Below the pieces are notes generated by a model that made no database searches, had not been told where the DNA came from, and was given only the letters and a program-made list of their open reading frames with translations. Below, piece after piece: positions 32,651-44,740 of a stretch of DNA of 64,000 nt. The stretch's first letter is position 1. Every line of letters begins with the position of its first letter. A program made the translations under genes and the position numbers. The DNA is taken from NCBI GenBank assembly GCA_015501595.1, contig JADNRX010000174.1, forward strand, positions 1 to 64,000, in the 5' to 3' direction. This DNA is from Hymenopellis radicata (lineage: Eukaryota > Basidiomycota > Agaricomycetes > Agaricales > Physalacriaceae).

Positions 32651-33858
32651 CTAAGGCGACATGAACAGTGTCTGTGCGGGCTTTTCATCCCCAGACTCGT
32701 CGTCACCCAGAACAGCGACCTCGACGCCCTTGGCCTTGATGTATTCTTGACATTGGAAAACAATATCCTCCCATTTGGACTCGGAGAGATTGTTAGCAGC
32801 GCCGTAGAAGTCCCGAGATGCCTCTACACCCCAAGGGACACGTTGGAACTTGGAACCCTTGCTGAACGAGCCCGAAGCCCACTGCATAAGGCCGCGTTTC
32901 ACCTGGAATTGATTAGAATAAACAACAGATGGAGAAGCAGGTAACGCACCGCAATGGTCGCGAGACACAGTGCACCCGCAGGAGGACCATACTTCCCAGA
33001 ATAACCACACTTCGAAAAGAGCTCAATGAAGTACGCGAAGGTGGCGTTGACCAATGGTCCACGGAAGATTCCCTTAGACTTGAGTTTATGTACAGTCAGT
33101 TCATGAATGAGAAAGCAGCATGTTGCAAAACGCACCGTTGGATCGTCGGGGTACTGATAGGTGAAGCGGTTATCGCGTAACTGATCTTCAACCCATTGCG
33201 CCCGGGGCTCCTCGGTATCGTATTCTTGCATGTCGTCGGTGTTCCAGTTCTCGATGACGACCTCGGAGCCTGTTTTCCCTAGGTTTGAACGATGCGTGCG
33301 GATGAAGGTACGAGGCTTGAAAGTCAAATGAGAGATATGCATGAAAGAATGACAGAAAAGCGCACGACAACACCAACAGCCGGGTGAGCTGAGCGCTCGA
33401 TGGCCTCCCCAGTATCAAGCTTGACTTTGGAGGCGATGAGGTGGGGAAAGGCTTCATTAAACTCGGCAGTGAGTGTGCTATCGAACTCCGGATGACCATT
33501 CGACTTGAAGCTGTCCTTGAGAGTCGAAAACCATTCGAGAAGTCTGCGCATACAGACGTCGTTCCATTTCTTGTGGTCTTCGCTCGCGGTAAATGGGAGG
33601 GTCTTGCTGTTCTGGTCCTTGGCAAGCAGTTTGGCGGGCGCTTTCCCACGTTCATTTCCGTCGATCGCGGCGACATCAGCGGCGACGAGTTTGATGCTTG
33701 GTCTCTCTTTGCCCTATAACCTTCATCAGCATCAATCCGAGAAGCAGCGACGAACATACCTTGTTCGACTTGGATGCAGCACGGCCCGCCTCTTTGGACT
33801 CGTTGGACTCCTCAACATCAAACTCTCCTTTAACCTCCTCTTCCATCTGGAAATGCAT
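32651..33858 (-). CDS. DUF6532-like basidiomycete protein
   Basis: Five exons (33760-33858, 33372-33713, 33136-33315, 32950-33078, 32651-32902) give 333 residues, and all four introns are phase 0. The N-terminus is acidic then basic (EEEVKGEFDVEESNESKEAG). The core reads WNDVCMRRLLEWFSTLKDSF, LIASKVKLDTGEAIERSAHP, SKGIFRGPLVNATFAYFIEL, GYSGKYGPPAGALCLATIAV, KRGLMQWASGSFSKGSKFQR and FYGAANNLSESKWEDIVFQC. The GP-x-V...F, then ALxATAVxxALxxW-x-xG and terminal Y...L...W pattern is that of the basidiomycete DUF6532 proteins, of unknown role, often encoded near transposons. No lesion was found. The family call is from memory of the pattern. Confidence 0.65.
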
Positions 33859-33862
33859 CCTG

Positions 33863-35577
33863 GCTACATAGAGCTCTAGTATAGGGCATGTTCTACCGTA
33901 GAGCCCAGGTACTATGTGTGCTATAGTTCTCTACCAGCAGCTACAGAATCGCGCAGCCCGCATGGTATTGATGCGAAATGATGAGCCCGGAAACAATGCG
34001 GTGATATCGGATGCAGTGCCGTGGGATAGTGATCATAGTCCCGTAGTGCTGTAGCATCTTGACCTTGAACTACCATCTCGCATCTGAATGACCGGCGACC
34101 GCATGGATCAGGATACGAGCAATCTTTTTTTTTTGCCCAAGTCCGCGACATGTCTGCTTCATGCCGCGTTCTGCCTTTAAGTGCATGGTAGACCGTCAGC
34201 TCCTCTCACTCGTGCACGGCGACTTCTCCTTGTCCGGCTCCAAGGCGACTCTATACTCGACACTACCGCCGCCAGCCTCGCATCTAGCCTCCTCGGCCAC
34301 GTTCTCTTCCTCAAGAATTGTACGTCCTCCCTCCTCCATTCCTTTCTCTCTCACTATAGCTAATTATGCAGCCCCATCCCCCAACTCAACCACCTGAAAC
34401 CGACGAACACTAAGTCCGCCAAGCTGCTACTCGACGTGTTTGATACGCTCGCGTCGCATTTGGATACGACGTTTACTGCGCCTTCGACGGCTTGTTGCAG
34501 GCGGTGGATTGGCTGGTCCTGTCGACAATGTCCCCGACCTTGTGTACTCCCCGTCGTCGTCGTCGATCTCGTCATACAGTCCCGGTAACTTTCCTGTGAC
34601 GCCAGGTGCGCCGGAGCCCAGACGGGCCAACAAGCTGTGCAAGTCGCCGCGTGGGGGACATGCTCTCGGCTTCAGTTTCGTGCCAGATGACCCTCTTGCT
34701 GTCACCCATTTCCCCTATTCTTTTAGTGTGTCATCCAGCCCAACCAGCACGGTCCGATATGCCTCCACAATCACGTCCACAACGCCGCTTATACACCCAA
34801 AAAACGCTCCCAAACGGAACAGCGACGGTCTCAAGCGTCGGTCGACATTATCGTTTAGTTTCCGCCACAGGAAACCCGATCGCGCGTTGCCACCGCCTCC
34901 GCTGAAACGCGATCTGCCGTCTGTGCTCGCTTTACCAACCCACACTCGCTGAACACCAACTCGCACGGCGTACCGCCCACAGGCTCCTCTCGCGCGCGCG
35001 CTCGTCGGGTGACGCCCTCGACAATCCCTTCATTAAACACATCAACACCGTCAAGTTCGCAACTCGCTTTCGATGAGGGACGGTAAGCGATCAGCTCTTT
35101 CTTACATGCTTATCTGACTTCCAACTAGCAAGCCGACCGGTGTGTCGGCGAAGAAGGCGCACCTACAACGTCAGCCGTCTTCTCGTCGACTGCTTTCGTG
35201 CGGGAATTCACGTAGTCAGGAACAGTGATACATCGTTATATTACTTTGTCTATACCTTACTGCGACACATTTGCGCTTCTAATGTTATTTGATTTGCCCA
35301 TTTATCTGCAGTGCAATGTCGGGGAGAGAAAAATATGCCACATCTAAATCCAGTAATGAGCAAAAGTCGGGAACAGAGTCGGTGAGCGGGAACTCGGTCG
35401 GTAGGCGGCGGGATTCGCGCTGTAGAGCCATAAATGGGATTCACGTTGGCTTTCTGAGTAGACCGATACACTGCTGTATCACCGTAGCTCGCATAGTCCT
35501 GTATTGTGATAGTGCCATAGTGACAGGCACAACTACTACTGTAGAAACAGCCATTCTACGGAGCTCTATGTAGCGGG
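33863..35577. repeat. Possible element with inverted ends
   Basis: GCTACATAGAGCTC at about 33863 is the exact reverse complement of GAGCTCTATGTAGC at about 35563. Around both ends are further CTATAG, CTACAG and TACTGTAG words. The 1.7 kb between holds the broken gene at 34176-35229. No transposase, and the target-site duplication was not resolved. Confidence 0.35.
34176..35229 (+). pseudogene. Broken multi-exon gene, family unknown
   Basis: Exon 1 near 34181-34317 reads PLTRARRLLLVRLQGDSILD and ASLASSLLGHVLFLKN. A standard intron (GTACGTCC...TTATGCAG) leads in phase to PIPQLNHLKPTNTKSAKLLL and DVFDTLASHLDTTFTAPSTA. The frame then fails near 34490 and coding character resumes in another frame (VPDLVYSPSSSSISSYSPGN; PRGGHALGFSFVPDDPLAV; SDGLKRRSTLSFSFRHRKPD). 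A last intron at about 35083-35129 joins AFDEGR to KPTGVSAKKAHLQRQPSSRR and a stop. The first half resembles an uncharacterised basidiomycete protein with an SFDTLSSHL...FTALSTA motif. Confidence 0.4.
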
Positions 35578-36130
35578 GGGTCGATCTACGGCACTATAGT
35601 CACTACACAGCTACTGTAGCGCTACATAGACCGTATGCATTTTCCAGAGTCCTCCTCTTTCGCAATGGAAGTGGACGATTTGGACGCCCGCCCCTGCTTG
35701 TAAAACTGCTTGAATTTTGCATTGAGGCCACCTGTAGCAGGCTTCGCTGATTCTGAAGGCGCAGACCTCGAAATTATGTGAGTTCATGATTAATCTGTGA
35801 ATGGTTGGACTTACTCATGTTCCGTCGTACTTGTAGTCGTCTTCGAGCGTTGCTCTGGCTTGAATTTTCCTAGCGCTAATGTACCAGTATACACTTCAAC
35901 GCAGATTTGTTTTCGCTCTCTGTAAGTGGTTTGAAGTAGTCGTTGACGAAGAGTGTCCTGAGAACTTACTTTTTTCTCTTTATCCTGGACATCCCGCTTC
36001 ACCTTCTTAGCCGCCTTTTCTTTCTCCACTCGTTTCATCGCCTTGTACTCCCTATACCCTTCACTATCGCTGCTATCAGATCCGGAGGAGGAGCGACTCT
36101 TTTACGGCGGTGAGTCCTTTTCTTCTCCTT
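35578..36130 (-). pseudogene. Lys/Ser-rich small gene, exons partly out of phase
   Basis: Minus-strand exon 36100-35970 reads RSSSGSDSSDSEGYREYKAM followed by KRVEKEKAAKKVKRDVQDKE. After an intron (GTAAGT...) 35870-35818 reads ATLEDDYKYDGT, and across a second clean intron (donor at 35817, acceptor TTTCGAG near 35770) it continues in phase as WSAPSESAKPATGGLNAKFK, QFYKQGRASKSS and a stop near 35622. The first junction has no acceptor that keeps phase. Composition (RS dipeptides, charged helix) suggests a nuclear protein; the family is unknown. Confidence 0.4.
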
Positions 36131-36551
36131 ATCCCGAGAAGGCAAGGGCTGATAGTAGTCTTCTCACTCCTCAGACAATACCATACCGTCATCTACATGC
36201 GCGGGAGCTTATCCTTTTTCACTATACACGGTCCGTCGGGGTCCTAGTACCTTAGCTATTTATTTAGCGTAGGCGGAATCAATATTGTAACATTGTAACA
36301 GCCTTCACCAAGTTACACGATTACGCTGATTATACAGACTTATGAGCCTCCGAATTTCATGATGCCTAATACTGCTATTATTCGAACAGGCCGACGAATA
36401 CCACTCAGTCTCCTCATGTAACGGGCGGCGGGGGGTACATAGTTAATGGAGCGAGGATCATCACCATCACGATGGAATTGATCATCAGACCCCCCAGCAT
36501 ATAAAAGCCGACAAGATTTCTTGATAGCAGCCACCTTTCGCGCCCACCAAC
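36131..36551. other. Intergenic / promoter of the 36.5 kb gene
   Basis: No gene. ATATAAAAG at about 36500, some 50 bases before the start codon at 36552, is a good TATA box candidate. Confidence 0.4.
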
Positions 36552-37028
36552 ATGTATCAGCCACAGCCATCCTACGACTACGATTACTTCCAGCAGAGGG
36601 CCGCAGACCACATTGCTCCGCCTTCGACTCCTGCCCCCGACATTTTCAGGTAGGTAGGTAGGAAACCGTCATGGGTCCCATTGAGGAACGACGGGTGTCC
36701 TCAGACGCATCCACGCGCCTATCACAGTGAGTCGCCACACACTTCGTACCCCGCGCCACCCATACAGTCTGCACCGTACAACGGGCGGAACATCTGCGAG
36801 CCCATTTCCGGTCCATCTGTAGCCGAGAGTCCGGCCTCCAACAACCCTTACGGCGCAAGCTCTTCCTCGATGAGCGAGTCCTCATATAACTCGATCATGC
36901 CCTTATTCCGCGTGGATATCATGCAGAGGAAGGACCAGTGGTTTCTTTTCTTCCCGGCAGCCCTTTTTCCTCCCACTGTCGTAAACATTAGCACTGGTAA
37001 TACTACACACAAACTAAGTATAATGTAG
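36552..37028 (+). CDS. Low-complexity Ser/Pro/Tyr-rich protein
   Basis: Exon 36552-36649 (MYQPQPSYDYDYFQQRAADH...PAPDIF) and exon 36728-37028 join in phase over a 78-base intron starting GTAGGTAGGTAGG. The result is 132 residues: SPHTSYPAPPIQSAPYNGRN, SVAESPASNNPYGASSSSMS, then VDIMQRKDQWFLFFPAALFP. A TATA-like ATATAAAAG lies 50 bases upstream. The N-terminal composition recalls disordered activation domains. The abrupt hydrophobic end suggests the original gene continued and was cut or read into an intron. No family. Confidence 0.45.
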
Positions 37029-37399
37029 GTTGCATATCCACAATTATAGACGGACAGGAAACCCTGCGCGAACAGAGGATTCAGAATAGTTTCTAAATCT
37101 CATAAGTAACATAGTCCGCCACAGAGAGATAACTGACGTGTGCGACATATTCCTCGGCGCGCGGATACCCTATAATCTCTCCTCATTGGATACTTACACG
37201 GCGTCGGTGCTAGACGGGTAGCACCTCTCAATCTTTGGCGGTATCTACCTTTGGAGAAGAGTCTTCTTTTACCACTACCGAAGTACAAGGAAAGGGATAT
37301 AATTAAGCGCCACACATACGTATCCTACATCGTCCGCTGTCGAAGTACATGAAGATTAAAGCTACTAAAGTCGAATGAGCATCCTCGTGGATCTTCGAA
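37029..37399. other. Intergenic
   Basis: No gene recognised. It may contain the last exon of the ABC transporter gene. Confidence 0.3.
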
Positions 37400-39916
37400 G
37401 GAAGATGGCTTACCTCCGCATCCTTAGCCACGCGTAAAGGCGCTCACCTGAATATTATACAACTTCGCATACTCTCCATCAAGCGCCATGAGCTCGGCAT
37501 GAGTTCCGGACTTGGCCACGCTCCCGTCATTCATGCACCTAAGATCGTCCAATTAGCTACGTCGGCCAAGGTAGGAACACTGACGACTTACACAATAAGA
37601 TCCGCATGCTTCGTAAGATGCCCAAACCTGTGCGTCACAAATATCATCGTCTTCCCCTCCCGAACCTCAATCAGATTATCAAACAGCTGCGCCTCCCCCT
37701 CCGGATCCAACGCAGAGTTCGGTTTATCAACCGCAACATACTTCACCCTCCCCGTATTAAACCTCATAAAATGTCCTTGATCTACCTCAACCAATCAGCT
37801 CCAGCATACACCCATGGCAGTAAAGGCACTCACGCGACAACGCGCTGCTTCTCCCCACCCGATAGCTCAATCGTCTTCTCCAACTCCACATTCAACGGAT
37901 GCTCCTTATCATCCGGCATCTGATGCCCATACGCATCATTCAGCGGGTCCAAGAACGTCTCATACTTATGCTCCAGCTTCTCGATGCAATGCGTCGCCCC
38001 GCCCATCTCCGCAGCGTCCTTAATCTTGTCCCCGTCGTGAACCATGGCGACGTGGCCAAGGCCAATGTTCTCTCCAAGCGACAGCGGGAATAGACGGTGG
38101 TCTTGCGTTAACGTCGCAGTCGAGTCGTGTAGGTCGCGCATGCGGTAATGAGAAATGGGAAGGCCATCTACGAGGAGGGTGTCGGGGCCGGACGTAGGGT
38201 AGGTGCGGGCGAGTAGTTTTAGAATGGTCGACTTCCCACTTCCGTTCGAACCGACGATGACGACAAGCTGGCCCGACTTGATGGTGAGATTGACGTTGCT
38301 CAGACTGGGACTTGTCGTCTGGCTTCTCGGATAATTGAACGTCAGGTTCCTAATGCAGGCGCGCGTCAGGCGGGGACGACGGTATATGCTTAGCACTTAC
38401 CTCAACTCGAATGATATGCCTTTCGATTTCTCCTCGTCCGTCCTGGGATATGCCACGTCACCATCGGCAAGTACATTATTGATCTTCTCGGCATCGTAGA
38501 GGCTACGCAGTTCCTGTGACTGTCGACGGAAACTTTGAACGTTGGATATCATGTACCATAACGCCCACTCGAGCTGCGCCGAAGACTGTTGGAGTATCGC
38601 AACCTGCGAGAGGGAAAAGTTGGAAGGATTAATGATTGCCTGAAGAGCGCAGTATGCCTGAGAAGTTTTGAGCGGAATGTCATCCACAATAGCGTATCGC
38701 TTACCATCGGTAAATCACCCAACAAGGCGGACGTAACATTGCGTAGAGGTGTTAGTTCTCGCATGTACTGTGTTCCTGGCCAGTCATCTGAGAGGTTTCC
38801 AAGCAGTGTGGTAACTTTCTCGTACTCTGGAAATGGAATGCATGAATGTCTACTCCTCAAAGTAGGATAACAATTCACCATTGAGAATGTACTCAATCAG
38901 GTTTACCGCAAAGCACCCCGCCCGATACCCAGGGGACGTCATACCGTTAAGCGCCCTCATTCGCTTCTTGTGCGCGTTGTCAACGTACGTGATGCGGGCT
39001 GCGTAAAATTAATATTAGTACATTGCAGCGCTTCCATGAAGCGTTCGATATGTACGGGTGTACCACAAGTCTTGCTTGCCGAGCGCCAGGAAGAGCGGCT
39101 TGAGGATGCAAAGGAGCGCGAATAAAGGAGAGCCTGTGGCGCGGGAGGCCTCGAAGATGAGCGCCAATTGACTGACAGTCCTCGCCATGTCGACACAGAA
39201 GTCGAACAACACGACCACGCATCGCGGGCGGAGACCGGTATCGAGCTTCTGGGCTCTAATGTTCTCGTAAGAAAGGGTGGGGTCGAGGACTGAATATGGA
39301 AAATACCTTGAGCCGTAGGTACATCAACGCGGAGATTGGCCATGAATAATTGAAGGGCGTCAGATGAGAATAGCCTCACCTGTCAAGATGCATACCTTGC
39401 ATGAGGTAAAGTTCAAAGTGTGTCGTAATTCGTGAGCGAAGGCGAAGAAGTATTTGCGCGCTGGAGTGGTCCGAGTCAGTCCATGAAAGGAAGCAAATGC
39501 GGTGAACGTACCAAGACCATCGCAACACCGCGGCAAACTGCGTTGAAGAGAGCAGTCTTGTCGGAGGCGCCATCGACGAGCCCTATTTGGATCTAACGAT
39601 TCAAGGTTATACAATGCCAGAAGAGGGGCACAAATAACACTTACAATCTTCAAAAGACGACTGGAGAGATATAACAACAGTGCGCCCTTGATACCGTTCC
39701 AGAACTGAGAGGCCACGTAAAGCACAGAAAGCAATGGTTCCAATGCGTATATCTCGGTAGCAAGGCGTCAAGCGAGATGCTAACTTGCTTGACATTATCC
39801 CGCAAATTCCAGGCCCTGGCGGAGACGGGAAGGGTAAGCTTGAAGATGCCCAGCTCAACGGTCTTCAGAGCCACCTCCTCCTTCGGTTTCTTCTCTGATA
39901 TTTCTTTGTGATCCAT
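37400..39916 (-). CDS. ABC transporter, single nucleotide-binding domain, likely decaying
   Basis: Start MDHKEISEKKPKEEVALK at 39916, then about eight exons. The membrane part includes FDFCVDMARTVSQLALIFEA, SPLFALLCILKPLFLALGKQ and RITYVDNAHKKRMRALNGMT. The linker reads SAQLEWALWYMISNVQSFRR. The NBD (38340-37440) shows Walker A GSNGSGKST (38231-38257), Q-loop TQDHRLFPL, signature LSGGEKQR (37841-37866), Walker B VKYVAVDKPNSALD (37715-37756), and H-loop VTHRFGHL. It ends KSGTHAELMALDGEYAKLYN. The family is fungal HlyB/MsbA-type ABC proteins. Two oddities: the catalytic Glu after Walker B is Lys (GAT AAA at 37723-37728), and the join before FMRFNTG needs one base fewer in the A run 37768-37771. 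ATP hydrolysis is probably lost even if the protein is made. Confidence 0.65.
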
Positions 39917-39919
39917 CGC

Positions 39920-41837
39920 GATGCAAGTTTGGGTGATGAGGAAAGAAAGAAGACAGGCGATCGGGTCCGATAAACGCTTTTATACTCGCCAGCCCCATCA
40001 TTGTGAGTCGAAAGGATAGGGCACGCTGGCGCCTAACGCGCCGATTCCAGAAATCGAATTTCCTGTTGCTAGTCATTAGCAACCCAGGGTACCATACAAG
40101 ACGCATGCTGACGCGAGCGCTCACCGAAGGCCGTGTCGAGTACGTTGTACCAGACTACGTCAACATTACTACCGTGGAAGCCGCGAATGAAAGGCCACAG
40201 TTCGATGTGTACCCCGCGTAGGAACTGCCCGCGTGTACGGATTCCAAAGTAAACCGTGGCGTTGATTTCGAAGCCCGCTCCTGTGCCTTGGAGTCCAGAA
40301 TATCGATGGAGACGGAATCAAGCGAAACAATACTAGTCGGCCGGCAGTTTCGCTGGTCCATTCGTTGCTCTTCAAAGGGAAAGCCTTAAAGAGCATGCCA
40401 TAAACGATAACGCAAGGTTGAAGTGTATCCAGGTGTACACCATACGATACTGTGACCAACGATCTGCATGAGAGTGGCATGGGGGTGGATAGAGGCTGCA
40501 TTGAATTTTCGGACAATCGATTGGACACATCGTACCAAGAAGGAAAGAGGGCACCACAAATCCTCGAGGCGAAATTTACGCTATCGGTGAAATCATCTAC
40601 AAGTTATTGCTGTCGCAGTCAGTATACCCGAAACGAATACAAAGCAATAACAGAGGAGACTGACAAGCATCTGATCGTCAGACGATCTTGAGACAGAAAT
40701 ACCCAAGGGCGCGAATGGCTCATTAACTGGCTAGGCGCCCAGTAACTGCGCGCATTGACAAACATCGCATTATTTTTCTTGCGCCGGCGCCGACCAGAAC
40801 GCATGCACGAGAAACACTGCCTTACCGGCAGTTCCTTACTCGTTCCGTGTAAATGTGTCGTACATGGACATTGACTACGTCTGATAAATAGTGAGTACGC
40901 GGTACTCTGGAATAGGGAAATGTTAAAGCATCCAACGTCATGTGGACGCGACACTGCCGTAAATTGGGACCTACTCACCGCTGTTAGTCCAGGCAACGCG
41001 TCAGCCATCATGGAGACCTAATGAGAGTCGCGTGGTATCAAGAGCCAGCGCTCCAAACGCCTGTAAGCGCCAGCCGACGACGACCAATTCCGTGTTCCAT
41101 CTGAAATGTGGCGGGGACGTTATCAGTATCGCGACCATAGCCGGTGAAGGCCGCACCGTTAGCGCCCAATGGCGTTTTCTGCTGGCCGCTGTTGCCACGT
41201 CCGTCGCCGCTGTTGCCGACACGGGGATTCCCTTGACGTCGACATCATGGTGGGAAGCAAGACGTGATGGGGTCAACAAACACCAACAACGCGCCCCTGT
41301 CGATCGGTTCAAGCTCTAACCACCAGTGCATCGTGAAGATTGCATGCCACAATCCCGTTACAGGTGACCACAAAGTCCTACAGGCATGTCTACTAATGAT
41401 GACTTTCTCTTCGATTAACTTCAGCAGTTCTGATCATCTCAACCGCACAGTGCTTGGTGATTCTCGATTTCCATAGTACTCTATATGCTTTTCAATTGAG
41501 CTAAACGAGATGAGTACATATTCAAACGAGAGACTGTGTTCCAGACAGCGGCTAGCCGTTTTATGCTAACTAGAGCAACTTATTTGATACGTGGCATCCC
41601 TCATGCCTAGTAGCATCCACCTATTGACGGTTCAACTTGCGCGCGCGAGTGTGAGCTAAAGATATTTGGCATTGTGAGACCCGCCTCGGAGGTGAACAGC
41701 TAAGTATCTCAACGTGTCACCCCTGTGATTAACTTAAATTTGTTAGATCTGCCTCCTTGATAAGGGGAACCATCTGTATGTCCTTCCTCGTCAGTCCAGT
41801 CTGGCAACAAGTGACGACAAATAGGAGGACATAATCG
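39920..41837. other. No recognised gene
   Basis: Open frames at 40003-40221 (plus) and 40169-40528 and 41001-41312 (minus) overlap each other and show no domain. The piece VFHLKCGGDVISIATIAGEG (41095-41155, plus) is protein-like and may be a relic exon. Confidence 0.3.
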
Positions 41838-43743
41838 TTGACTGGGACGGTCCAGATGACCCGGAAAACCCAGAGACGTACGTGATCTAATCATGCATCC
41901 GACCATTTTGCGAATCCGAGTTTTCATGGCTAGTCATATCAGAAGAAATGGGCTGTCCCTATTCACGCTCATGAGTCCAATCTCGTTAGATATGCTGGCG
42001 CCAGCGGGGCGCCCCCTCGGAGAGGACTTGGGAATTCACAGTCAAATGCTGCTGGCTATGAGCGTATCGATCTTCATTCTTGCCTACGCCGTTGGTCCTT
42101 TGGTCAGCCTTCCATTAGATATCCTGGCGCGTATCATTCTCATAACAGACGACAGCTTCTTGACCCGCTGAGCGAACTCTACGCTCGACAGAAGGTACTA
42201 CAGTTCGGGAATCTCTTCCACTTTGGTGCGTTCCGAGCTAGATATCAGCTGTAATCCTTCTGACACGCATTTCAGTCTGCAATCTAGCTTGTGGTTTCGC
42301 CAGAACCAGCAGCAACTCCTCGCGTTCCGATTCCTCGCTCGCATCGGTGGATCGGCACCTCTCGCAGCAGGCGGAGGCATAGTGGCCGATTAGTGGCGTC
42401 CAGAGCAACGAGGAAAAGTCGTTTCCATATATACTTTGGCGCCCCTGCTGGGACAGGACATTGGTCCGATTGCTGGAGGGTGGATCGCAGAGAAGACGAC
42501 GTGGAGATGGGCAGTGAGTTCAGAATGTCATTTCTTTTCCAAGAATGACAAACTGACAGGCGCATCTAGTTCTGGGCTACATGTATTGCCAATTCAAGGC
42601 CTTGGGCTCCTATTCCTTGGTGAAAGTAAGCCTGTATGATGCCAGCAGACGTACGGTATGCTAATGATTTATAAAGCGTACGGCCCCCGTCTTACTGGAG
42701 CGAAAAGCTAAAGTGTTACGCAAAAGCATGGATCTGGAGAAGGGAACTCGGCGCGTTAGAACAGTGTATGAAAAGGCGGAAGTTCGAGAGTACGTTCATT
42801 CCCCCGATACTAACTCCCACATCTTACTGATCATCGTTACCGGCTGGAAATCAATCTTTGGGAAAGCACTGGTCCGTCCATTCGCTTTATTCATAAACGA
42901 ACCAGTCGTACAAGTCGTGGCTGTCTACACCGCTTTCTCTTTTGGCATAATCTATCGTTCGTCTCCTCCGTGCTCTCTCCATCACAAACCCCATACTAAC
43001 ACACGAGTCCTGCCGTCTTCTTCACGACAATACCAGGCATCTTCGCAGATGTTCACCACTTCGCTTCTGGCATCACCGGTCTGCACTACATCGCCCTCGG
43101 CGTGGGACTCGTGACCGCAGCTCAAGTGAACGCGCATTAGTACACGGACAAGGCTAAAAGAAAGCCACGGAGGCGTGGGGAGACCCGAGTTCCGTCTTCG
43201 TGAGTTCCTTGTTCCTATACTACAAACCTTCAACCTTCTGTTGACCTTTATACATCTTAGCGTCTATGGGCCCGGGATCAATAATCTTCCCAATAGGAAT
43301 TCTCATCGCCGGTTGGTGCACAGATAATGGCGTGCACTGGATCGGACTGGACGTCCGACTCACGTTAGTTGGCTGCGGGATGATCCTCATTTCCCAGAGC
43401 ATGCAAGCTTCCATATTGATTCTTTCACACTGTACGCTACATCAGGTATACATGGCAGCTTCCTCAACCTCCTTCAAACCTGATCTGTTCAAGCACTATC
43501 TGCAGTAAACTGCCTGAGGGCCTTGCCGGGCTTTGGATCCGCCTCGTTGCACCGGCGATGTACGCCAAGCTGGGCTACGGGAAGGGTGCGACGATATTGG
43601 CTGTGGTTGTGATCGCGATAGGATGTCATGCGTGAGTGCATCTTTCCTCGAAATGCTGATTTACTAGAACTGACACCAGGTTTCTAGGCTTTCCGGAAGT
43701 ATGGGCAGAGGCTACGCGAGAAGAGACGCTTCGCCCCAAAGTA
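41838..43743 (+). pseudogene. MFS drug/polyamine antiporter (Tpo1-like), dead
   Basis: Starts VDWDGPDDPENPET, the N-terminal signature of fungal DHA1 carriers. It continues LFTLMSPISLDMLAPA, MLLAMSVSIFILAYAVGPL, LSELYARQKVLQFGNLFHF, GGSAPLAAGGG, RPEQRGKVVSIYTLAPLLG and GPIAGGWIAEKTTWRWA. Then come the central loop LLERKAKVLRKSMDLEKGTR, FINEPVVQVVAVYTAFSFGI, HHFASGITGLHYIALGVGLV and PIGILIAGWCTDNGVHWIG, and finally AFRKYGQRLREKRRFAPK with its stop at 43743. Collinear over the full length, but with stops in ADxWRPEQ (near 42394) and AHxYTDKAK (43138), an extra segment at 42105-42165 and several frame changes. Confidence 0.75.
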
Positions 43744-44040
43744 GATAGAGTTCCTGGCCCTTAGATGTCGTACACCAGTAGAAAGTGCTGTAGTACACGC
43801 ATTCGATATTTACTATAGCATAGTAATCAATCTGCCAGCTGAATGACTCGGACTCCGAGCCCCCCACACACCAGCGACTACTACGTTTCCTCAAGATGAA
43901 TAACAATCGATAGCAGTTGCCAGAGGGATGAAATATGCGGGAAACACGGTATTCATGTATGGGCGCTGAGGTCCTGCAAATGCGACAATAAATAGTATTC
44001 AATCTACACAAGCATAAAGATCCACTTTCTTAAGGATTAA
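43744..44040. other. Intergenic between MFS and SDR relics
   Basis: AT-rich, no gene. Convergent 3' ends are expected here. Confidence 0.4.
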
Positions 44041-44740
44041 CTAGAGCAAGGCCTCCATCGACAGAGACGGACGCACAAGTAGCATAAGTACACGTCCGCA
44101 AATACAGAGCAGTCATCGCCATCTCCGACGAGAAACATAAGTACGCTTCCCTCATTGGCAGAGGACAAAAACTAGCACTTACGTTCCAGGCCATCCAAAT
44201 GGCGTCGGTGCACTAAGGTAAAGTCCATCCTCTGGATACCTTCAGCGGGGACCATTTCCGAAGGGAAAGCCCCAGGGTGGTGACGTTGACACGGATGGGG
44301 ATCTTGCGGCGTGCGAAATCGTAGCGAGCCCTACAGAAACCTTCTCAAGGACGGTCTTTGAGGCTCCGTAAACCAACTAGAGTAAATAAAACGCGTCAGA
44401 CATGAATACGGGAAGGAGGATACTCCTTACGCTGAGTACGGGTACCCAAGGCCCGATGAACGCTGCTACTGACCCGATATTGATCAAACAGGCAGTGCTA
44501 TGCCGCGCTTCCTCTTGACGAGGAGGTCGGAGAACGCGCATACCATGAAGAATGGGGCGAAGGTGTTGATGCCAAAGACATCGTTCCAACCTTCAACTCT
44601 CTCGTGCTCGAAACCGTCCTTTCCAGGTTAGGCAAACATACGATTCAAACCCATAGATGCCATTATGATTGAGAAGATCGCTGGTATCGGTACCTGTGCG
44701 AAAATCCGTCGTCCCGACATAAGACACGTTGTCCAATCAG
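44041..44740 (-). pseudogene. Short-chain dehydrogenase/reductase relic
   Basis: Minus strand 44590-44390 reads INTFAPFFMVCAFSDLLVKR, IGSVAAFIGPWVPV, the middle of a Rossmann SDR with the NIGS serine. Across a short intron 44370-44250 gives VYGASKTVLEKVS (the YxxxK catalytic pair) then GLRYDFARRKIPIRVNVTTL. The upstream VPIPAIFSIIMASMGLNRMF (44700-44640) may be part of it. The N-terminal TGxxxGxG cofactor loop was not found, and the frame breaks after SVS. Resembles acyl-DHAP reductase-like SDRs. Confidence 0.5.
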
